Source: Nanobdellota archaeon (GTDB lineage Archaea > Nanobdellota > Nanobdellia > Pacearchaeales > GW2011-AR1). Taken from it: a stretch of DNA of 32,115 nt. Within the stretch, counting starts at the first letter, position 1. Each line of letters begins with the position of its first letter. The notes beneath the pieces are model-generated. The model did no database searches. It had not been told where the DNA came from and was given only the letters and a program-made list of their open reading frames with translations. Below, in pieces: positions 23,744 through 31,346 of the stretch. The DNA lies in contig JAEWUG010000025.1 in the NCBI GenBank assembly GCA_023397215.1, positions 1 through 32,115 on the forward strand. Reading direction: 5' to 3'. A program made the position numbers and the translations under genes.

Positions 23744-25174
23744 ATGGAAAAATATTTTATTACAACAGCAATTGATTATGTTAATGCAGAGCCTCATATT
23801 GGTCATGCTTACCAAAAGATTGTTGGAGATGTTCTTTCTAGATGGAATAAGTTATTAGGAAAAGATGTGTTTTTTTTAACTGGTACTGATGAGCATGGTA
23901 AAAAAGTTGAAACTGCAGCAAAATTAGCAAATAAAAACCCAAGAGAATTTGTAAATGAAGTTTCACCAAAATTTATTGATTCTTGGAAAAAGTTAAATAT
24001 TAATTATGATAGATTTATTCGAACAACAGATTTAGACCATCAAGAAGTTGTTAAAAAATTTATACAAAAGTGTTATGATAATGGAGATATTTACAAGGGA
24101 GTTTATTCTGGTTTTTATTGTGTTGGTTGTGAAAATTATGTTACTGAAAAAGATTTAGTTGATGGGAAGTGCCCAATTCATCCTAATAAAGATATAGAAA
24201 CAATAGAAGAGGAAACTTATTTTTTCAAGTTATCAAAATATAAAGATTTTTTATTAAACTTGTATAAGGAACATCCAGAGTTTATTCAACCAGAGTCTAG
24301 AAGAAATGAGATTATTAATAGAATAAAAGAAGATTTAAGGGATTTATCAATAACTAGGACTTCTTTTAGTTGGGGAATTCCTTTTCCATTAGACGAGAAA
24401 CATGTGACTTATGTTTGGTTTGATGCATTAATTAATTATTTAAGCGGTGCTGGTAATAATCAAGAATATTGGCCTGCAGATGTTCATTTACTTGGAAAGG
24501 ATAATACTTGGTTTCATACTGTTTATTGGCCAGCGATGTTAAAGTCAGCAGGATATCCTTTACCAAAAGTTGTTTACAATCATGGTTTTTTATCTTTTAA
24601 TGGGCAGAAAATTTCAAAATCACTTGGTAATGCTATTTCACCAAATGTTTTAGTTGAAAAATATGGAGTAGACAGTATTAGATATTTTGTATTAAGGCAT
24701 TTTCCTTTTGCTTCAGGTGACGACGGGAATTTTGATGAAGAAGCACTTGTGAATAGACATAACACTGAATTATTAAATAAACTAGGGAATTTAATTAGTA
24801 GAACTTCTGGGCTCATTGAAAAATATGGGCTTGAAAGAGTAGAAAATTCACTTCATTTAGACTTAGACAAAATAAAGGAATTATATGATCAATTTGAATT
24901 TGATAAAGTATTAAATGAAATCTTTTCCTTTATAGACAAATGTAATTTATATTTACAAGATAAAAAACCTTGGGAAACAAAAGACAACAAAATATTATAT
25001 GAAGTTGCTGACGCAATAAAACAATTCACAATTTTATTATATCCAATCATTCCACAAACATGTGAAAAAATAGCAGAACAATTTAACTTTAAATTAACAC
25101 TTGAACAATTTAATCAACCCTTAGAAATAAAAGAAATAAAAAAACAAGATCATTTGTTTAAGAAGATTGAGTGA
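23744..25174 (+). CDS. metG: Methionyl-tRNA synthetase catalytic chain
   Basis: The class I enzyme charges initiator and elongator tRNA-Met. In 476 residues the signatures are PHIGHAY (HIGH at 18-21), a zinc knuckle CVGCEN (Cys126, Cys129) with KCPIH (about 143-146, His replacing the fourth Cys), FDALINYLSG, and KISKS at 289-293. The helical anticodon domain fills about 340-470. It lacks the C-terminal OB-fold dimerisation domain, which is encoded separately 93 bases downstream. Confidence 0.97.
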   Translation: MEKYFITTAIDYVNAEPHIGHAYQKIVGDVLSRWNKLLGKDVFFLTGTDEHGKKVETAAKLANKNPREFVNEVSPKFIDSWKKLNINYDRFIRTTDLDHQEVVKKFIQKCYDNGDIYKGVYSGFYCVGCENYVTEKDLVDGKCPIHPNKDIETIEEETYFFKLSKYKDFLLNLYKEHPEFIQPESRRNEIINRIKEDLRDLSITRTSFSWGIPFPLDEKHVTYVWFDALINYLSGAGNNQEYWPADVHLLGKDNTWFHTVYWPAMLKSAGYPLPKVVYNHGFLSFNGQKISKSLGNAISPNVLVEKYGVDSIRYFVLRHFPFASGDDGNFDEEALVNRHNTELLNKLGNLISRTSGLIEKYGLERVENSLHLDLDKIKELYDQFEFDKVLNEIFSFIDKCNLYLQDKKPWETKDNKILYEVADAIKQFTILLYPIIPQTCEKIAEQFNFKLTLEQFNQPLEIKEIKKQDHLFKKIE

Positions 25175-25267
25175 TAAAATAAATTAGAGAGAGAGTTATC
25201 CTTTTTTTAGAGTCTAATTAATAAACCTTCCCAAAAACTTAATAAACATTAAATCTTTCTTTTTTTT

Positions 25268-25609
25268 ATGGAAGGAATTGAGAAGATACAATATGCTGAT
25301 TTTACTAAACTTGATTTGAGGGTTGGTGAGATTGAATTGGTTGAAGAAATTGAGGGTGCAGATAAGTTGTATAAGGTTTCTATTAATTTGGGTAAAGAAA
25401 AAAGGATTGTTTGTGCTGGTTTAAAGGAATATTATTCTAAAGATGAATTAGAAAGTAAGAGAATTATTTTATTGTATAATTTACAACCTCGTATGATGAG
25501 AGGGATTGAATCTAATGGAATGATGTTAGCAGCAGTGACTGAAGACGATAAGACTGTTGCATTATTAACTCCCGATAAAGATATTGAATTAGGTAGTAAA
25601 GTTTTTTAA
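25268..25609 (+). CDS. Stand-alone tRNA-binding OB-fold protein (MetRS beta type)
   Basis: The 113-residue protein is the EMAPII/Arc1p/CsaA-like OB fold that binds tRNA and, in many archaea and some bacteria, pairs with MetRS. Visible landmarks are FTKLDLRVGEIELVEEIEGADKLYKVSI, RIVCAGLKEYYS and LLYNLQPRMMRGIESNGMMLAA. It follows metG on the same strand and supplies the domain missing there. CsaA-type chaperones share the fold but the gene pairing favours MetRS. Its 3' end overlaps the convergent prf1 by 4 bases. Confidence 0.92.
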   Translation: MEGIEKIQYADFTKLDLRVGEIELVEEIEGADKLYKVSINLGKEKRIVCAGLKEYYSKDELESKRIILLYNLQPRMMRGIESNGMMLAAVTEDDKTVALLTPDKDIELGSKVF

Positions 25610-26709
25610 TCTACAACTGCGAATCTTAAAACTCCACCAATACCACCAAGGTTATCAAATTGAACTCCTTGTGTTGTTTCATTAGTTACAATATGAACTT
25701 CACTTGAAATTGCAGAACCTAATTGTTCAAACTTTTTTATTTTTTTTCTGTCTAATGATTTTGATAAAATTAATTTTTCTACTGCACCTCGGTTTAATCT
25801 ATCTTCAACTTCTGCTTCACCATATGTTGCTCTATCAGGATCTTTTGCTAAAGTTTCAAAAAATTCATCTAAAATTTTTTTTTGTTTTGTGATTTCTTGC
25901 TCTGACAAAACTTCTTCACATAGTTGAACTAACTCATTTAATCCAGGTAATCCTGTTCCACCTAAATCTTTTACTGCAATAACTTTTTCTTTTAGTGCAG
26001 TTACTAATTGTCCTTGATCTAAAAATTCATCTTTTGTAGGTATTGGTCCGCCTATTAAAATTCCTTTTAATTTTTGATTGTCAAAAAAATGATCCTTCAT
26101 TGCATCTGCTACTCTTTTAAAAAATTCTTTAGCCATACTTTCTCTAATTCTATGAAATCTTTGAGAAGATTGTCCACCTGCTCTTGTTTTTCCTGGAATA
26201 CCACTAGTTAAATTTTGTAAGAGTTTAACATGTCTTCCATCTAATAAGCCAATACTTGCTTCATTTCTTTCAATAATTAATAAACCATATATATCTTCAT
26301 TAACTAACATTTCTTTTAATGGATCTAAAACAAAACTTTGATCACATCTATATATTCTAACTTTTAATTTTTTAGGCGGTTCATATGCCCAAACTTGTAA
26401 ATCTTCTTTACCTTCTGTTTCACTAATATTCCCTGAAAAAACAGCTAAACCATTTTCAGGTGTTCTCTCAATTTCTTTTAATTTTCTAATTGCTTTTTCA
26501 AGTGCATTAATTACGTTTTTTCTAGTGGTATTAGATTTAATGTTTGTAGCAGTTCCTTTTTCATCTTCTAATTGTTTTGTAACTTGAGTTAATGTAAAAC
26601 CTGCAGGAACATAAACAGTAATTAGTTCAGTGTGTCTACCTCTATAACTATCTAATTCTTCAATTAAAGATTCTAATTCAAATTTTTGTGTATCAGTCAT
26701 TGTTACCAT
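25606..26709 (-). CDS. prf1: Peptide chain release factor aRF1, shortened domain 3
   Basis: aRF1 reads all stop codons and triggers peptide release. In 367 residues: TNIKSNTTR (NIKS 56-59), YRCDQSF (YxCxxxF, about 129-135), and AGGQSSQRF (GGQ near 178). Domain 3 ends EVHIVTNETTQGVQF...GGIGGVLRF. Family proteins are about 410-430 residues because a minidomain with zinc-ligand Cys is inserted in domain 3; here LSKSLDRKKIKKFEQLGSAIS joins the two halves with no Cys, so the minidomain is missing. A second ATG three codons in is possible. Confidence 0.95.
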   Translation of the reverse strand: MVTMTDTQKFELESLIEELDSYRGRHTELITVYVPAGFTLTQVTKQLEDEKGTATNIKSNTTRKNVINALEKAIRKLKEIERTPENGLAVFSGNISETEGKEDLQVWAYEPPKKLKVRIYRCDQSFVLDPLKEMLVNEDIYGLLIIERNEASIGLLDGRHVKLLQNLTSGIPGKTRAGGQSSQRFHRIRESMAKEFFKRVADAMKDHFFDNQKLKGILIGGPIPTKDEFLDQGQLVTALKEKVIAVKDLGGTGLPGLNELVQLCEEVLSEQEITKQKKILDEFFETLAKDPDRATYGEAEVEDRLNRGAVEKLILSKSLDRKKIKKFEQLGSAISSEVHIVTNETTQGVQFDNLGGIGGVLRFAVVD

Positions 26710-26744
26710 AATTATTAAAATAAAAACAGGTTTTTTAATATTTG

Positions 26745-27902
26745 TTATAAGTTCATTAATTCTTCTTCTGAATATTTTCTTTCTTTTCCACTAAACATTT
26801 CCTTAACAGTGTAAAGTTTACTCTTAATTTCATCTTTTCCTACAATAATAATTTTTTGTATTTCTTTTGTGTTTGCATATTCTAAGGCTTTTTTTATTGT
26901 TTTGTCAAGTATTACTTGTGTTTTTTTTCCATTGTTTCTTAATTTTTCTGCTAAATCATTTGCTTTTTTATCTTGTTGAATTGAAATTATTCCAAAGTCT
27001 ATCTTATCAGATTCTATATTACTTATTAAAAAAACAGGTTCGAGTCCAATTGAAAAACCAGTTGATTGTATTTCATCGATAAGATAACTTCCTCCACCAC
27101 AAATACTTACTTTAATGTCATTACTTTCTACTTCAAAAATAGTTCCGTTGTAATAAGATAATCCTCTAGCAAGTGTTGGTTTAAATTTTACTTTAATTCC
27201 TAATTCTTCACATAATTGTTTTAATTCTTTTATCTCTGAATAAAATTTATATTTTTCAAAGTATTTTTCTCCTTCATCAAATTTTTTTAATATTCTTTCT
27301 GCATTTAATTTTTTCAAGTTTTTTGCAACTTCTGATTTGGGTAATTTTTCTATTTTATCCAATTCTCTAATTACTTGTTCTCTATTTTTTTCTTCAATAT
27401 TTTCACTTACTAAAATTTCATTGATTAATTTTCTGTTATTAATATAAATTGTATTTTTTATTCCTAATTTTTTTAAGATTTTAGAACAAATTAAAAGGAT
27501 TTCTGCTTCGTCTTTAATGTTTGAGCCAACAATATCACAATCACATTGGACAAATTGTCTTAATCTTCCTTTTTTTATTGGTTCATCTCTAAAATTATAC
27601 CCTATCTGAAATCTTTTGTAAGGGAGTTTTTGTCCTTTTGCGATTCTTTTTAATTGAAAAGTGAATTCATATCTTAAAGCTAGTTTTCTTTTGGCTCTGT
27701 CTTCTAATCTATAAACATCTCTTACTGCTTCGTCATCGGAATTTTTTCCTTTTACAAATTCTTCAAACTCAATAATAGGAGTTTCACTAGGTTCATAACC
27801 ATATAATAAAAAAGTTTCTTCAATAATTTGTTTAATTTTTAGTCTTTTTCTAGCATCATTTCCTAAAAAATCACTGAATCCCTTTACAGTTTCTATTTTC
27901 AT
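26745..27902 (-). CDS. hisS: Histidyl-tRNA synthetase
   Basis: The class IIa enzyme has 385 residues. Motif 1 region is TPIIEFEEFV, motif 2 is YNFRDEPIKKGRLRQFVQCDCDIVG (about 100-126), the His-specific motif is LARGLSYYNGTIFEV (about 247-261), and motif 3 lies at STGFSIGLEPV. The C-terminal anticodon domain spans about 300-385. tRNA-His lies directly upstream on the same strand, with a TATA-like attttataaaaag (about 27932-27945) between them that may give hisS its own start. Confidence 0.95.
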   Translation of the reverse strand: MKIETVKGFSDFLGNDARKRLKIKQIIEETFLLYGYEPSETPIIEFEEFVKGKNSDDEAVRDVYRLEDRAKRKLALRYEFTFQLKRIAKGQKLPYKRFQIGYNFRDEPIKKGRLRQFVQCDCDIVGSNIKDEAEILLICSKILKKLGIKNTIYINNRKLINEILVSENIEEKNREQVIRELDKIEKLPKSEVAKNLKKLNAERILKKFDEGEKYFEKYKFYSEIKELKQLCEELGIKVKFKPTLARGLSYYNGTIFEVESNDIKVSICGGGSYLIDEIQSTGFSIGLEPVFLISNIESDKIDFGIISIQQDKKANDLAEKLRNNGKKTQVILDKTIKKALEYANTKEIQKIIIVGKDEIKSKLYTVKEMFSGKERKYSEEELMNL

Positions 27903-27953
27903 TATAAAATTAAATTAAAAGAGATATTAAAATCTTTTTATAAAATATAAAAG

Positions 27954-28025
27954 GGTGGAAGCCGAGAATCGAACTCGGGCCATGCGGACCACAACCGCAA
28001 ATTCTACCACTAAACTACATCCACC
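27954..28025 (-). tRNA. tRNA-His (anticodon GTG)
   Basis: On the minus strand the 5' GGTGGATG pairs with 3' CTTCCACC, giving a genome-encoded G-1 opposite C73, the identity element for HisRS. The anticodon stem TGCGG/CCGCA encloses TTGTGGT (anticodon GTG). The T arm is CCGAG-TTCGATT-CTCGG. One T-T mismatch is present at acceptor position 6. hisS starts 51 bases downstream on the same strand. Confidence 0.95.
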
Positions 28026-28077
28026 ATTAATAATTATTAAATAAAAATTGAATATAAAAAAGTTTGCATTAGAAAAA

Positions 28078-28179
28078 TTACTTCTTTTTCTCAACAAAGA
28101 AATATACAATTGCAATAATTATATTAAAAAGAACTACAGCAATAATCCAAATAAAGATTCTAATAGAACCATATTTCAT
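28078..28179 (-). CDS. 33-residue single-helix membrane microprotein
   Basis: The frame on the minus strand encodes MKYGSIRIFIWI... with one membrane helix (about 7-28) and the end FVEKKK. An AAGGA precedes the ATG and a TATA-like tttaaataat lies about 30 bases upstream. The positive-inside rule puts the Lys tail in the cytoplasm. It fills the gap between tRNA-His and the cupin gene, where no longer gene fits. No homologue is known to me; a real gene is likely but not proven. Confidence 0.5.
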   Translation of the reverse strand: MKYGSIRIFIWIIAVVLFNIIIAIVYFFVEKKK

Positions 28180-28262
28180 TTCCTTAATTTAATATATCTT
28201 CTAAATTATTTAAAAGTCTATAATTTCAATAAGTATAAATAGATTTAATCTTTAAAATTAAA

Positions 28263-28631
28263 ATGATAAAAGAAAACTTAATAACACACCCTGAAATTCA
28301 CCCAAAAGGTTGGGGTAAAGAAAATTGGATTGTTAATTCTAAGTTATATTGTGGTAAAATAATGGAAGTAAAAAAAGGAAAGAAATGTAGCATACATTAT
28401 CACAAACTTAAAGATGAAACTTTTTATATTTTATCTGGTTTAATCAATTTAAATCTTTATATTAATGGTTACTCTAATAAGCCCCATGTTATAATTATGA
28501 AACCAAATGATACAATTCATATACCACAAGGATTAATTCATCAATTTATAGGATTAAAAAAGAGTAAGATTTTAGAAATTTCTACACAACATTTTGAAGA
28601 AGATAGTCATAGAATTATGAAAGGGGATTAA
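28263..28631 (+). CDS. Single-domain cupin
   Basis: The 122-residue protein has the cupin motifs: CSIHYHKLKDETFYILSG with ligands His45, His47 and Glu52, and DTIHIPQGLIHQF with His93. The opening HPKGWGKENWIVN and YCGK resemble small cupins that accompany sugar-nucleotide enzymes and are likely sugar isomerases or binding proteins; this is inferred from memory of such proteins. A TATA-like agtataaatag at 28231-28241 puts the transcript start at the ATG (leaderless). Confidence 0.85.
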   Translation: MIKENLITHPEIHPKGWGKENWIVNSKLYCGKIMEVKKGKKCSIHYHKLKDETFYILSGLINLNLYINGYSNKPHVIIMKPNDTIHIPQGLIHQFIGLKKSKILEISTQHFEEDSHRIMKGD

Positions 28632-28643
28632 ACTAATTAAAAT

Positions 28644-29147
28644 TTAATACTTTCTACTATCATATGCCCAATGAAGAAGAGCTTGTCTTTGTTTTCTTCT
28701 ACAATCGATTAATCCTTTAGGGCAATTTTTTGTAACTTGAGTTATATGTCTTTTCATTGCTTTCCATCTTTTTATTTGTCTTACATCATCTAAACATCTT
28801 CTTCCCATATAATATCTACAATACCATTGAAACCAACCACGAGGGTCTTCATGATAAATCCAACCTTTTTCCATCCAATATTTTAAAGACTTTGAAGCAT
28901 TAATCTTAAAATAATTTAAATTAGGATTATGACATTTTGGAGAGAATTTTACATTATCAAACCAATCTTTTGGAAATTCATTTTTACAATCAGTCATATA
29001 TTTCCCACCAAATACTCCTAAACTTAACATTTGTTTTGGTGTTAATTCTGGTTTAAAACCTTCATGAAAGTTTTTACCAATAGGTTCTGTAAGAAAATAA
29101 ACATAACTTTTTTGCATTAAATCGTTTACAATAATTTTCTTTTTCAT
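28644..29147 (-). CDS. Conserved uncharacterised protein rich in Trp, Tyr and Arg
   Basis: The 167-residue soluble protein has a highly conserved-looking core: FKPELTPKQMLSLGVFGGKYMTDC, EFPKDWF, WIYHEDPRGWFQWYCRYYMGRR, QIKRWKAMKRH and a C-terminus RKQRQALLHWAYDSRK. I recall the same segments in unassigned proteins of bacteria and some eukaryotes, with no known function. The aromatic/Arg-rich core suggests nucleic-acid or phosphate binding. It lies upstream of tRNA-Val in genome order but on the same strand, 26 bases downstream of it. Confidence 0.75.
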   Translation of the reverse strand: MKKKIIVNDLMQKSYVYFLTEPIGKNFHEGFKPELTPKQMLSLGVFGGKYMTDCKNEFPKDWFDNVKFSPKCHNPNLNYFKINASKSLKYWMEKGWIYHEDPRGWFQWYCRYYMGRRCLDDVRQIKRWKAMKRHITQVTKNCPKGLIDCRRKQRQALLHWAYDSRKY

Positions 29148-29173
29148 AATGAATAATCATTTTAAGATTTAAA

Positions 29174-29244
29174 TGGCCCCACCAAGGATCGAACTTGGGC
29201 ATTCTCGGTGTAAACGAGATGGTCTACCATTAGCCTATGGGGCC
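29174..29244 (-). tRNA. tRNA-Val (anticodon TAC)
   Basis: On the minus strand the acceptor GGCCCCA pairs with TGGGGCC, followed by discriminator A. The anticodon stem TCTCG/CGAGA encloses TTTACAC (anticodon TAC, Val). The T arm is CCAAG-TTCGATC-CTTGG. CCA is not encoded. A TATA-like aatttaaaaata about 30 bases upstream (plus 29270-29281) serves as its promoter. The 28644 gene lies downstream. Confidence 0.95.
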
Positions 29245-29329
29245 TTATGATTAGATGAATAATAGATTATTTTTAAATTTATGTTTTGAAAAAGGATAAT
29301 TTTATAATTAAACTAATTCATATAATTTT

Positions 29330-30320
29330 ATGAAATTAAAAGAGTGGTATTCTTCAAAACAAAAGAAAAAGATTGAGTCAAATATGATTAAGGTTATTAA
29401 AAAAAAATACTAATCCACAGATAACCAATTTATTAAAAAAACAAATATTCCCTTCAAAAAGGATTCGTTCTTATTTTTTATATATATTATGTGATCAATT
29501 GCTAAAAGAAGAAGAGTTTTACTTTTTAGCAAATGCAATTGAATTATTTCATCAAGCAACCTTAATTTATGATGATGTTTTAGATAATAGTGATTTCAGA
29601 GATGGGAATAGGATTACATTACACAATAAATTTGGCGAGAAAAGTATTTCTTCTTGCGGGAAAGCAGATCATTTAGCTTCTATTTTAGTTGCTTGTGCAG
29701 AAGAAGAATTAAATAAATTAAATGATTTAAAATTAATTAATCTATTTTTAAGTTTAAGATTAAAATTATTTAAAGCTCAATTAGTTGATACAATTGTAAT
29801 AAAAAAACCTAAAAATATTTCTCATCTCAATTGGTTAATAAAAGAAAGCTATCAAAAAACAAGTGCTTTTTTTGAATTTATTTTTTCAATATATGCAATT
29901 AAGTCTAATAAAAGAGATAAAGATTTTAAAGAGACTAAAGAAATTGGGAAAGCAATAGGGATTTTATATCAAATTGGAGATGATTTATTTGAAATAGACA
30001 ATGGAGTAAATTATAACACTACTTCTTTAACTTATAATTTATCTTATTTACTAGATAATAAAAAATTATTAAATAAACAAGAAAATATTTTTTTGAAGAG
30101 TTTTATTAAAAAGAATTCTTTTTCTGATGAAGAATTTAAACAATTAAATAATATTATGAAAAAATATGAAGATAAAATTATTTTATCAGCTCAAGAGAGA
30201 TTTAAAAAATATTTAGGAATTGTTCAAGAAACAGACCAAATAAATGATTTTATGAAAAAAGAAATAATTGATTTTTCTAACAGACTTTTAGATACAAAAT
30301 ATTGGAATTATAAAACCTAA
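29330..30320 (+). pseudogene. Polyprenyl diphosphate synthetase interrupted by a one-base frameshift at an A9 run
   Basis: Trans-prenyl synthetases build isoprenoid diphosphate chains for lipids. A TATA box (29301-29309) and ATG at 29330 open a 27-codon frame that stops after nine A (29399-29407). Shifting by one base continues PQITNLLKKQIFPSKRIRS, the counterpart of the GGKRIRP region, into a 273-residue frame. Motif 1 is HQATLIYDDVLDNSDFRDG (DDxxD present), motif 2 is YQIGDDLFEID (last Asp is Glu). Reconstructed length is about 329, normal for the family. It may be a decayed gene, a sequencing slip, or made by slippage; the long frame is otherwise intact. Confidence 0.75.
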
Positions 30321-30321
30321 A

Positions 30322-30627
30322 TTAATCATCTACTCTTACTGTATTACCACATTTTGTACACTCGTAAAAACTACTTTCAGATTCGTCTCCTGATCTCATT
30401 TGTTTTGTCCAGAAATAAGATTTTTTATTACCACATTTTGTACAATCAAAGTCAGTAATTGGGTTAACATTATCTTTAGGTGTTACTATTGCAACATCTT
30501 GTCTTTCATTTACAACTTGTTTTACTTCCATAATAATATCTTCTTTTTCAATATAATTACATCTAGGACAACCAAACTTAGTCTTTTTCATAATTAAAAT
30601 TGAACCACATTTAGGACAAAATTTCAT
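30322..30627 (-). CDS. tfs: Transcription factor S (TFIIS-like cleavage factor)
   Basis: TFS stimulates RNA polymerase to cleave backtracked transcripts. The 101 residues have an N-terminal zinc ribbon (Cys4, 7, 20, 23) and a C-terminal TFIIS ribbon (Cys62, 65, 90, 93). The acidic catalytic hairpin reads QMRSGDESESSF with Asp81 and Glu82 intact, which marks an active factor and not an inhibitory paralogue. It is convergent with the prenyl synthetase gene, one base apart. Confidence 0.95.
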   Translation of the reverse strand: MKFCPKCGSILIMKKTKFGCPRCNYIEKEDIIMEVKQVVNERQDVAIVTPKDNVNPITDFDCTKCGNKKSYFWTKQMRSGDESESSFYECTKCGNTVRVDD

Positions 30628-30731
30628 TTGTTTTATAATAGAAAAGTATTATTTAAATCTTTAGTTTTTTAGAAATTATGATTCTATAAGATATTTAAAT
30701 TGATTTTACTTTATTTTTTAGGAGGTGAGAT

Positions 30732-30977
30732 ATGAAAAAAGAAATTGTTGATAAAATAACTGCATTAATTACAGCTGCATTTGGTTTAGTTGCGGCATTA
30801 GCATGGAATGATGCAATTAGATCTTTATTTGTAGGTCCTTGTAGTGCTGAAAATGCTGGAGCATTATGTGCATTATCATCAGGGGGTCCTTGGATTTATG
30901 CAGTATTAGTTACTATTTTAGCTGTTTTAGTTACTTTATGGATTGGAAGACTAGCTGAAAAAAATAAAAAGAATTAA
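30732..30977 (+). CDS. DUF5654-like small membrane protein
   Basis: The 81-residue protein has two membrane helices (about 8-33 and 52-72) and a small Cys-containing loop (VGPCSAENAGALCALSS). The N-terminal helix TAAFGLVAALAWNDAIRSLF is the recognisable family signature. It has one of the best Shine-Dalgarno sites here: GGAGGTGA at 30721-30728, three bases before the ATG. A TATA-like gatatttaaattg at 30689-30701 lies upstream, so this mRNA has a leader. Function unknown. The 60-residue gene follows. Confidence 0.8.
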   Translation: MKKEIVDKITALITAAFGLVAALAWNDAIRSLFVGPCSAENAGALCALSSGGPWIYAVLVTILAVLVTLWIGRLAEKNKKN

Positions 30978-31001
30978 AAGTAAAAAATATTTAATTAGAT
31001 T

Positions 31002-31184
31002 ATGAAAAAAGGAATTTTAATAATAGATTGGATTTTATTTATTTTAACTTTATTTTTAATTATATCTAAAATTATGAATTTATCATTTAATCAGTTTATA
31101 CAACCCATTTTTTTAATTTTGATTTTAGTACATATAATACAACATTGGAAAATATTTCTATATTCTATAAAGAATAAAAAATAA
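31002..31184 (+). CDS. Small two-helix membrane protein, DUF4405-like
   Basis: The 60-residue protein has helices at about 4-24 and 32-50 and a Lys-rich end. The pattern IDWILFILTLFLIISKI, then HIIQHWKIF with His pair, resembles small DUF4405-type proteins; the His residues could bind haem or metal. It starts 24 bases after the DUF5654 gene and probably shares its message. The stop is 5 bases from the 3' end of the convergent 5S rRNA. Confidence 0.6.
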   Translation: MKKGILIIDWILFILTLFLIISKIMNLSFNQFIQPIFLILILVHIIQHWKIFLYSIKNKK

Positions 31185-31189
31185 AAAAA

Positions 31190-31295
31190 GACGACTTTAT
31201 GTTTTCCCATCCAGAGACAGTACAAACATAAACACGGCAAGCTTAACTTCTGTGTTCGGAAAGGGAACAGGTGTTTCCAAGCCGCTATGGCCGTC
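31190..31295 (-). rRNA. 5S ribosomal RNA, short
   Basis: On the minus strand the sequence opens GACGGCCATAGCGGC and contains CCGAACACAGAAGTTAAGC (loop B/helix II-III), GTACTG and TGGGAAAAC (loop E) and ends GTCGTC, which pairs with the 5' GACGGC as helix I. The total of about 106 bases is short; helix IV between GTACTG and TGGGAA has only TCTCTGGA where archaeal 5S usually has about 15 bases. It stands alone, without 16S or 23S. A TATA-like ttttataaac lies about 25 bases upstream (plus 31318-31328). Confidence 0.92.
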
Positions 31296-31346
31296 TAAAA
31301 TAATTAAGAAAAATGGAGTTTATAAAATTATTGGTAAACAAGAAAT

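Noticed and set aside
27927..28115. Minus-strand frame of 62 codons over tRNA-His
   Set aside because: It reads through the tRNA gene; the tRNA folds perfectly and explains the conserved bases.
28048..28242. Plus-strand 64-codon frame between tRNA-His and the cupin gene
   Set aside because: Asn/Lys/Tyr-rich with no pattern; the opposite strand has a cleaner membrane microprotein with start signals.
29499..30320. Prenyl synthetase starting at the TTG at 29499
   Set aside because: This would drop the KRIRS region and the first helices; the continuous homologous frame reaches back to the A9 run, and the TATA/ATG pair lies at 29301-29332.
30400..30597. Plus-strand frame opposite TFS
   Set aside because: Antisense shadow of a zinc-ribbon protein with complete ligands.
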